From Oscillospiraceae bacterium (GTDB lineage: Bacteria; Bacillota; Clostridia; Oscillospirales; Oscillospiraceae): DNA of 17,580 nt. Location of the stretch: NCBI GenBank assembly GCA_016293865.1, contig JAEDDG010000039.1:1-17580 (forward strand), in the 5' to 3' direction. The translations under genes and the position numbers were made by a program. The stretch's first letter is position 1; each line of letters starts with the position of its first letter. Below the pieces are notes generated by a model. That model saw nothing but the letters and a program-made list of their open reading frames with translations, did not search any database and was not told the DNA's origin. Positions 6,948-12,956 of this stretch are shown here, in pieces.

Positions 6948-7622
6948 ATGAAAATAAAACGGATGATCGCAATCTTGCTTGCCTTGTTGATGGTTGGCGG
7001 CCTTGCCGCCTGCGGAGATCCCGGACAGGATCAGACGGCTGAGGACCCGGCGCAGACGGGGGACACGGAGTCTGCCGAACAGGAAACAGGGGAGCAGGAG
7101 GAGACAGAGCCTGCAGAACCGACCGTGGAGCAGGTTTTGGATACATACTATTACAAGGCTACATTGAACCTGCCGGCAGCGGAAGCCGGTGATGGAAGTC
7201 TCGAGCCGAAATATGCGGTTGAAGAATCGACTCAGCGCGGGTCATCTGACTGCGGCATTGCCAATGATACGGTTGCCATTGAACTGTCGTATATCAGCTA
7301 TACCTTCCATACCAATATGTACTATCAGGAAAAGTACGGGGAAAAGGAACCCAATTTTGAAAACTATGTTGAGTATATGTTGGACAGCAGCCTTCAGGAC
7401 GTATTTACCACGGGTATAGAGGAAACAAAGGTCGGGGACTATGAAGCGCTGAAATACATTTACAATGGTGTCAATTATGTCCTGAATGTGGATGGGCTGC
7501 CCGCGAAGTTCATTGTCTCTGTGATTCCTCTGACTGAAGACGCGGATCTGGAGGCGCTGGCAGCGGATCCTGAAATCAATTCCATCATCAATTCCATCAA
7601 AGTTGAGGCGCTCAACAATTAA
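6948..7622 (+). CDS. Lipoprotein of unknown function
   Basis: 224 residues, with AGGAGG at 6932-6937. The signal peptide MKIKRMIAILLALLMVGG ends in a lipobox LAAC with C22 as the lipidated residue. An acidic, low-complexity linker rich in E, T, Q and P (about 25-60) follows, as often seen in surface lipoproteins of Clostridia. The rest (65-224) is a globular part with the pattern AIELSYISYTFHTNMYY and VGDYEALKYIYNGVNY, resembling small lipoproteins that are hard to assign. It would be anchored on the outer face of the membrane. It lies inside the SPFH-TPM operon, which suggests an extracellular partner of that module. I do not recognise a specific family. Confidence 0.75.
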   Translation: MKIKRMIAILLALLMVGGLAACGDPGQDQTAEDPAQTGDTESAEQETGEQEETEPAEPTVEQVLDTYYYKATLNLPAAEAGDGSLEPKYAVEESTQRGSSDCGIANDTVAIELSYISYTFHTNMYYQEKYGEKEPNFENYVEYMLDSSLQDVFTTGIEETKVGDYEALKYIYNGVNYVLNVDGLPAKFIVSVIPLTEDADLEALAADPEINSIINSIKVEALNN

Positions 7623-7663
7623 ATTTTCGGAATTTCAAATCTCTATGACAGTGGAATAGATTC

Positions 7664-7702
7664 TGACATGGGGGAGGCAGGTGATCCTACCTCCCCCTGT
7701 CA
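7664..7702 (+). promoter_or_regulatory. Stable hairpin before a TTG-initiated gene
   Basis: TGACATGGGGGAGG (7664-7677) and CCTCCCCCTGTCA (7690-7702) pair along 13 bases with one bulged T and a 12-base loop. No T-run follows, so it is not an obvious intrinsic terminator. It ends 18 bases before the ribosome site of the next gene. It may protect or mark the mRNA between operon halves. Confidence 0.5.
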
Positions 7703-7733
7703 GCAGCAATGCAATAGCAGAGGAGGAAGCGTA

Positions 7734-8828
7734 TTGACAACTTTGCAGGAATATAAATGCCCCTGCTGCGGAGGAGCCATTGCGTTCGACAGCAAGCTCC
7801 AGAAAATGAAGTGTCCGTACTGTGACACGGAATTTGAGATGGAGACGCTGCAGGGGTATGACGAGGAACTGAATAATGCGCCGGAAGAAAACATGAACTG
7901 GGACACCGCCGCGGGAAGCGAGTGGCAGGAGGGGGAGCAGTCCGGCCTCCGGTCCTATGTGTGTCAATCCTGCGGCGGCGAAATCGTGGGCGATGACACG
8001 CTGGCGGCTTCATCCTGCCCGTTCTGCGGGAATCCGATTGTGGTGATGGGCCAGTTTTCCGGCGATCTGCGCCCGGACTATGTGATTCCGTTCAAGCTCG
8101 ACAAGAAAGCGGCGAAGGAAGGCCTGAAAAAGCATCTGGAGGGAAAGCGCCTGCTTCCGAAGGTCTTTAAGAATCAGAACCATATTGATGAGATCAAGGG
8201 CGTGTATGTGCCGTTCTGGCTCTTTGATACAGATGCGGATGCCAGCATCCGTTTCCGCGCGACCACGACCAGGTCCTGGAGTGACAGCAGTTACAATTAC
8301 ACGGAGACCAGTTATTACATGGCACAGCGGGCAGGCAGCATCGGCTTCAACCATGTGCCGGTGGACGGCTCTTCCAAGATGGCGGACGATCTGATGGAAT
8401 CCATCGAGCCCTTTGACTTTTCTGAGGCAGTCCCTTTCCAGACGGCTTATCTGGCGGGCTATATGGCGGATAAATACGATGTGACCGCCGAGGAAAGCGT
8501 GGAGCGGGCAAACGAGAGGGTGAAGCGTTCCACAGAGGATGCCTTTGCCACCACCGTGACCGGGTATGACACGGTAACGCCGGAGCACAGCAGTGTGCAG
8601 CTTCACGGCGGAACGTCAAAATATGCGCTGTATCCGGTGTGGCTGCTGAATACCACATGGAAGGGCCAGCAGTACACATTTGCCATGAACGGACAGACCG
8701 GGAAATTCGTCGGGGATCTCCCTGTTGACAAGAGAGCTGCAAAACTGTGGACCGTCGGTCTGGCGGCCGTCTGCTCAGCGGCCATGTTCGGAGTGGCAAA
8801 ACTTCTGTGGCTGCTCGGAATCCTGTAA
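7734..8828 (+). CDS. Zinc-ribbon protein with C-terminal membrane helix (YdjG-like)
   Basis: 364 residues starting at TTG 7734. This start is chosen over the in-frame ATG at 7668 because AGGAGG lies at 7721-7726 and the protein then begins directly with its conserved part; the ATG also lies inside the hairpin. Two zinc ribbons open the protein: CPCCGG...CPYC (about residues 9-30) and CQSCGG...CPFCG (about 79-101). The family core follows (about 110-325), with YVIPFKLDKKAAKEGLKK and GVYVPFWLFDTDADA. A C-terminal hydrophobic helix ends the chain (about 338-364). This is the 'TFIIB-type zinc ribbon' family that includes B. subtilis YdjG, a membrane partner of an SPFH protein. Here it is followed 15 bases later by the TPM gene. 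The rare start codon and the preceding hairpin may lower its translation. Confidence 0.85.
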   Translation: MTTLQEYKCPCCGGAIAFDSKLQKMKCPYCDTEFEMETLQGYDEELNNAPEENMNWDTAAGSEWQEGEQSGLRSYVCQSCGGEIVGDDTLAASSCPFCGNPIVVMGQFSGDLRPDYVIPFKLDKKAAKEGLKKHLEGKRLLPKVFKNQNHIDEIKGVYVPFWLFDTDADASIRFRATTTRSWSDSSYNYTETSYYMAQRAGSIGFNHVPVDGSSKMADDLMESIEPFDFSEAVPFQTAYLAGYMADKYDVTAEESVERANERVKRSTEDAFATTVTGYDTVTPEHSSVQLHGGTSKYALYPVWLLNTTWKGQQYTFAMNGQTGKFVGDLPVDKRAAKLWTVGLAAVCSAAMFGVAKLLWLLGIL

Positions 8829-8843
8829 GAGGAGGTCGGATAC

Positions 8844-9659
8844 ATGAAAAGACTTCAGAAAACAATAGCGGCGGCATTGACCGTACTGCTTCTTGCCGTT
8901 CTTTTTTGTATTCCGGCAGCAGCGACGGACGGATTTGTGGATGAGTACTACCGCCTGATGGATATGGCGGATGTGCTGAGCGATACCGAGGAGGCAAGGC
9001 TGCTGAATCTCCTTGACGAAATCAGCGTGCGGCAGAAGATGGATATCGTCATTGCGACCACGGACTCGCTGGAAGGCAGCGACATTGAAGCGCTGGCGGA
9101 TGACCTGTACGATTATTGCCAGTTCGGCTACGGTGAAAACAGGGACGGCATCCTGCTGTTGATCAGCGAGGAAGACCGGCTGTGGCATATCAGCACCTGC
9201 GGATATGGAATCACGGCGTTTACGGATGCGGGGATCCGGTATATCGGCAGACAGATCAAGAGCGACCTGTCGGACGGAAATTATGCGGCGGCTTTCCAGA
9301 TCTTCATTCAGAAGTGCGATGAATTCATTACCCAGGCGCGGACAGGTCAGCCCTTTGACAAATCCACCCTGCCCAGAGAGCCGATGTCGGCGATTTGGGT
9401 TCTGATTTCCCTGGTTGTCGGTATTGCCATTGCCCTCATTACGGTGGGCGGAATGAAAGCGCAGCTAAAGACGGTCCGCTTCCAGCCTGAGGCGAAGAAT
9501 TATGTGCGTGACGGAAGCATGCAGATTACCCAGAGCCGCGACCTGTTCCTGTACCGGACGGTGGACAGGACAGCGCGGTCGGATGATCAGGATTCGGGGA
9601 GCAGTACCCACACCTCTTCATCCGGAACGACGCATGGCGGCGGAGGCGGCAGCTTCTGA
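8844..9659 (+). CDS. TPM-domain membrane protein (YdjH-like, UPF0603)
   Basis: 271 residues, with GAGGAGG overlapping the upstream stop codon. A signal peptide (1-28, ending PAAA) exports a TPM domain (about 30-165), seen in MADVLSDTEEARLLNLL, DIVIATTDSL, GYGENRDGILLLIS and YAAAFQIFIQKCDEFI. One membrane helix follows (about 178-198, IWVLISLVVGIAIALITVGG), and then a cytoplasmic tail ending in a Ser/Thr stretch and GGGGGSF, a common ending in this family. TPM proteins include Psb32 and B. subtilis YdjH. Acid phosphatase activity has been reported for some, but the general role is unclear. The extracellular TPM domain with a short inside tail fits a receptor or anchor for the SPFH protein encoded in the same operon. 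Confidence 0.88.
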   Translation: MKRLQKTIAAALTVLLLAVLFCIPAAATDGFVDEYYRLMDMADVLSDTEEARLLNLLDEISVRQKMDIVIATTDSLEGSDIEALADDLYDYCQFGYGENRDGILLLISEEDRLWHISTCGYGITAFTDAGIRYIGRQIKSDLSDGNYAAAFQIFIQKCDEFITQARTGQPFDKSTLPREPMSAIWVLISLVVGIAIALITVGGMKAQLKTVRFQPEAKNYVRDGSMQITQSRDLFLYRTVDRTARSDDQDSGSSTHTSSSGTTHGGGGGSF

Positions 9660-9698
9660 CGCTGCCTGAGACTTATGGCTTGAGAAGGGGAAGGCTGT

Positions 9699-10286
9699 AT
9701 GAAAAAGCGGGTGACAGCGGCTGTCATGATATTCCTTGTTCTTGCGGCTGCGGCGGGGTTCCTCTTATGGCTGCGTTATATTGACAGGCATACTCTGGAT
9801 CGGGACGGTATGGAAAACCCATTCCCGCCGGATGCCGAACCGGAGGAAACGCAGGCGGTCCCGGAAACGGCGGAGCTTGCATCGTTCTCCTGGTATCAGA
9901 ATGCCATGAGCTACGGCGACTGTTTTACTTTTGAGATTCAGGCCGCGCAGCAGTCCGCTCCGACCCTGCGCTGCGATTATACGGACTGGGAAACTGGCGA
10001 GCGCATTACACTGGGCGATGACGCGGACGAAGCATGTCCGACGATTTCCCCGGAGCGCTGGACGGAGCTGGCGGATTACCTGCGCAGCGCCGGCCTGCCC
10101 GCCTACCGGCCGCCGGAGCCGGATCTTCCGGACGCCTCCGACAGCCGGATCAGCGCCGAATGGCGCGACGGCGGCGGGAAGCTGACCTGTGCGTACAGCG
10201 GCGCCGGCGCAAACGGGCTGCTCGAGCTCCTGCAGGACATCGCGGGGGAGGCATACGGCAGAAAAGCGGAAGAAACCGAGGAATAA
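9699..10286 (+). CDS. Membrane-anchored protein of unknown function
   Basis: 195 residues, with AGAAGGGG at 9683-9690. One N-terminal hydrophobic helix (about 5-26, VTAAVMIFLVLAAAAGFLLW) is followed by a Pro/Glu-rich linker and an extracellular domain of about 130 residues. Features of that domain are a SFSWYQNAMSYGDCFTFEI strand region, RCDYTDWETGERITL, and a C-terminal helix LLELLQDIAGEAYG. There is no lipobox, so the helix probably stays as an anchor. It starts 39 bases after the TPM gene and is likely in the same operon. From here onward the codon choice moves clearly toward G/C-ending codons. I do not recognise the family. Confidence 0.7.
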   Translation: MKKRVTAAVMIFLVLAAAAGFLLWLRYIDRHTLDRDGMENPFPPDAEPEETQAVPETAELASFSWYQNAMSYGDCFTFEIQAAQQSAPTLRCDYTDWETGERITLGDDADEACPTISPERWTELADYLRSAGLPAYRPPEPDLPDASDSRISAEWRDGGGKLTCAYSGAGANGLLELLQDIAGEAYGRKAEETEE

Positions 10287-10342
10287 CCGAAACGCAATGC
10301 GTGCCGGGCGCGCATGCATGGAATGATAAGGAGGAACCGGAA

Positions 10343-12103
10343 GTGAAAACAAAGACGAAGAGACTGATTGCGGCGATATTGGCGCTGGTGATGATCCTTG
10401 CCCTGTCCGCCTGCGGCGGAAAGGACAACGGCTCCGACGGCGACAAGGCGGAGACCATCGTTCTGGGCAAATATACCGCCGTATACAAGGGCTATACCCT
10501 TACGAAAGATGAGGACGGCCGGGATGCCATCATCCTGACCTATGACTACACCAACGGGAGCAAGGAAGAGCAGTCCTTTGCCTGGGCGTTTCTTTTTGAA
10601 GCGACACAGTGCGGCGAGACGCTGGACAGCCCCTGGTTTGATGAAAACGGCGATATGATGACCGTGAATTATGAGGAGATGGTTCCCAAGGGCCAGACGC
10701 TGGAGGTCAAGATCTCTCTTGCGCTGGTCAACACGACGGACGATGTGATCATTGTCTTCTCTGATTTTGACGACCATGAGTACACCCAGACGATCAAGCT
10801 GTCCGGCGGAGCGGAGGCCGGCCCGGAGGAATCCGGCAGCTACAAACTCTATGAGATGACCGCCGACGGAGAGACGTTTGACAATGCCTTCCTGGAATCC
10901 GTGGGGATGGACACGATGTTCACCCTGGTTCTGGCCGCTGACGGCACCGGCATGCTGACGCTGGAGGATGAAGAGTCGACCATTACCTGGAAAGACGGGA
11001 AGATTACCGTTGACGGGAGCGGCGCGGTCTATACATATGAGTACAAGGACGGCATGATCACCCTTAAGGAGACAACCGGCGACACAATGGTATTCCAGAA
11101 AACCGGCGCCGCGGGCAGCTCTGTGCCGGATAAGAACAGCGGCAGCGGCACGCAGCTGGATGATCAGGACTACTGGAGCGGCGACTGGTACGGCTGGTGG
11201 CATGTCACCTCTGCCGACGGATACTGGGAGAACCTGGAAGACAGCTGGTTTGACGCATGCGCCAGAATCATGAAGTACGACGAGGCCTCCGGCTATATTG
11301 AGATCTGGGATGAGGACGGCAGCGGCGCGGACGAATATATGGCCGAATGCTCTGTGTCCTTCGGCGCGGGCGTCACGGAAAACGGCGCGATGATGAGCGA
11401 GGACGGCGTCTTCTGGGACACCGCCATCGAACACGCCGACTGGATTGTGGATCCCGGCGCCTCCGCAGTCAGCCAGTACGACCACATGATCTGCATCGAC
11501 GGATCCTATGAAGACCCCGAAAACGACGGCGGCTTTGACTACAAGATCTATCTGCGCCCCTGGGGCATGGACTGGGAGGATGTGGCTGAAAGCGATCCGG
11601 AGATGCTGCCTTATTACTATGAGACATGGTACCTGCCCGCCATCCAGGCCGGCAGCGACATGCCCGATGTGATCGGCGGAGATTACGGCGGATCGGCCGC
11701 CGGAGAAGTGCCCGACGGTCAGACGGAGGGACAGGGCGGCAGCGGCTCCGATCCCAACGCCTCCGCGGTGGACGGCACCTACCAGATGCCTGTTTACGGC
11801 GACTACGGCCTGTCCAAGGCCAGCGCCGCCGGCATCGTCCCGCTGGATACGCTTGTGGATATGACGGAATTCTACAGCACCCAGATCGGCTCTGCGTATT
11901 ACGATGTTCTGTACTCGTCCATGGGCTATGTCCACGGCAAGCCCCTGACGAACGACCCCCGGTGGGAGACGGGCAAGACCCATGTCTACCAGTGGTCCGC
12001 CCAGAGCGGGGAGTACGCCATCCTGGTCTTTGGCGTGACGGACTACGCCATCGGCATCGAGAAGCTGCAGACGGTGGAGACCAGCCCCGGCCTGCTTGAC
12101 TGA
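10343..12103 (+). CDS. Large lipoprotein with DUF5067-like domain
   Basis: 586 residues from GTG at 10343, with AAGGAGG at 10328-10334. The longer in-frame ORF from ATG 10034 overlaps the preceding gene in another frame and is rejected. The signal peptide ends in lipobox LSAC with C24. Residues about 40-160 match the DUF5067 pattern of a secreted immunoglobulin-like fold (ILTYDYTNGSKEEQSFAW). A second part (about 170-260) is a small beta domain with YEYKDGMITLKETTGDTMVF. A third (about 275-440) is Trp/Tyr-rich (SGDWYGWWHVTSADGYWENL). After a Gly/Ser-rich linker, a last domain (about 475-580) contains SSMGYVHGKPLTND. The coding sequence is clearly richer in GC than the SPFH region. It is last in the envelope operon, and its role is unknown. 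Confidence 0.82.
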   Translation: MKTKTKRLIAAILALVMILALSACGGKDNGSDGDKAETIVLGKYTAVYKGYTLTKDEDGRDAIILTYDYTNGSKEEQSFAWAFLFEATQCGETLDSPWFDENGDMMTVNYEEMVPKGQTLEVKISLALVNTTDDVIIVFSDFDDHEYTQTIKLSGGAEAGPEESGSYKLYEMTADGETFDNAFLESVGMDTMFTLVLAADGTGMLTLEDEESTITWKDGKITVDGSGAVYTYEYKDGMITLKETTGDTMVFQKTGAAGSSVPDKNSGSGTQLDDQDYWSGDWYGWWHVTSADGYWENLEDSWFDACARIMKYDEASGYIEIWDEDGSGADEYMAECSVSFGAGVTENGAMMSEDGVFWDTAIEHADWIVDPGASAVSQYDHMICIDGSYEDPENDGGFDYKIYLRPWGMDWEDVAESDPEMLPYYYETWYLPAIQAGSDMPDVIGGDYGGSAAGEVPDGQTEGQGGSGSDPNASAVDGTYQMPVYGDYGLSKASAAGIVPLDTLVDMTEFYSTQIGSAYYDVLYSSMGYVHGKPLTNDPRWETGKTHVYQWSAQSGEYAILVFGVTDYAIGIEKLQTVETSPGLLD

Positions 12104-12254
12104 GCACGGCATGCCCCGCCGCCCTGCATGCGGCTTTCAGGGACGGCCCTGCGGGCATCGGGGACTTTGCCCGCCGCGGGCAGGCCGGCCGCGTATTCTG
12201 CCGGCGGCCCGGACGGCGGCCCTTTGAAATACCGGCGGCACAGCGCCGCCATCA
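12104..12254. other. Very GC-rich spacer with several potential hairpins
   Basis: Between the lipoprotein stop and cassette copy 2 lies a stretch of about 150 bases dominated by G and C. It has short self-complementary segments, for example GCCCGCCGCGGGC and GGCGGCACAGCGCCGCC. No gene with a ribosome site is seen. The equivalent gap in front of cassette copy 1 is only 18 bases and is not similar. Confidence 0.5.
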
Positions 12255-12297
12255 CAGCACCCGACGGAAAATCGGGTGCTGTTTTTTGCTTTTTTTC
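12255..12297 (+). terminator. Terminator of the envelope operon
   Basis: CAGCACCCGA (12255-12264) pairs with TCGGGTGCTG (12272-12281), followed by TTTTTTGCTTTTTTT. It is the same hairpin as at 3866 with one changed stem-closing base. It would stop transcripts coming from the lipoprotein gene. Confidence 0.92.
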
Positions 12298-12300
12298 AGA

Positions 12301-12357
12301 AAATATTGCGGACAGTACCCATTTGGGGAATGCGCTTTTTTGGAGAATTCTTATAAT
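12301..12357 (+). promoter_or_regulatory. Conserved leader and TATAAT promoter, copy 2
   Basis: TATAAT lies at 12352-12357. The 41 bases 12301-12341 differ from copy 1 at one position, the C/T inside the CATTC-GGG-GAATG dyad. As in copy 1, no good -35 box is present. Stronger conservation here than in the adjacent coding sequence suggests selection on a regulatory site. Confidence 0.55.
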
Positions 12358-12408
12358 GGTATTGTACAGGTGTAATTGTGTCCATTTTCAGGAAAGCGTG
12401 GTGAGGTT

Positions 12409-12792
12409 ATGCGGCGGGTTGTCGTTGACATGCAGAATTTCCTTTTTGCCGATGCGATTGCGCGGGCGCTGAAAAGCGCCGATTCGGATTTTGATGTGCG
12501 CAGGTCGGAAAGCCCGGACCAAACGGCGGAGCTTTGCCGCCTTTGCCAGCCATATGCGCTTTTGATGGAGGTCACGGGCTACACGCCCTGGAAGCTTGAG
12601 GAGCGGCTCAGCATCCGGGACGAGGTCAGACAGCAGAGCCCTTACTGCAAAATTGTCCTGATCGTCGATGAAAACGCGGAGAAAGAGCTTGCGCGGCGCG
12701 TGCTTCAGGCGAAGAAGGACGGGCTGATTGACAACTTTATTTACGGTTCCGTTTCCGCTGCCTATCTGTCGGCAGTGGTCGACACATTATAA
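12409..12792 (+). CDS. Stand-alone receiver-like protein with degenerate active site, copy 2
   Basis: 127 residues from ATG at 12409, with GGTGAGG upstream. It is 116/127 identical to the protein at 4034-4417. The changes are at residues 32, 57, 68, 74, 79, 93, 95, 96, 101, 111 and 124, none at the former active-site positions. M8, E54, D87 and G113 are therefore kept in both copies, so the altered site is stable. About 40 base changes give only 11 amino-acid changes, which argues that both copies are under purifying selection. This copy heads the unit containing the Cys-rich SLH protein. Its role is probably the same as copy 1: a non-phosphorylatable receiver that binds a signalling partner. 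That is inference. Confidence 0.78.
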   Translation: MRRVVVDMQNFLFADAIARALKSADSDFDVRRSESPDQTAELCRLCQPYALLMEVTGYTPWKLEERLSIRDEVRQQSPYCKIVLIVDENAEKELARRVLQAKKDGLIDNFIYGSVSAAYLSAVVDTL

Positions 12793-12956
12793 GGAGGGCA
12801 GTGGTGATGGAATGATATGAGTGTACCAAACGGCGCGCCATCCTCCGCAGTGAGGAGCGGCAGAAGCTCTCTTTGCCGTGCGGGAGAGCGGGCGGAATAT
12901 TCCGCACGGCCAGAATATCCGGCGGAAAACCGGAAAGAAACAGGGAGGATTTGCTG

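Larger units (their letters stand above)
12254..12847 (+). repeat. Duplicated cassette, copy 2 (terminator, leader, pseudo-receiver gene)
   Basis: This is a direct repeat of 3865-4473 with the same order: hairpin terminator, 41-base conserved leader, TATAAT, pseudo-receiver gene, and a short conserved tail after the stop. The copies enclose about 7.8 kb of other sequence, and corresponding points lie about 8.4 kb apart. Confidence 0.9.

Noticed and set aside
6100..7146. A 348-codon minus-strand frame across the DUF4428-like and lipoprotein genes
   Set aside because: It crosses two well-supported plus-strand genes and their ribosome sites, and shows no family pattern.
10034..10342. N-terminal extension of the large lipoprotein
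   Set aside because: It overlaps the preceding gene in another frame, and a GTG at 10343 with AAGGAGG and a full lipoprotein signal peptide is the better start.
10103..12112. A 669-codon open frame on the minus strand opposite the DUF5067-like lipoprotein
   Set aside because: It is a codon-bias shadow of a lipoprotein gene with lipobox and ribosome site; the translation is low in normal domain patterns.
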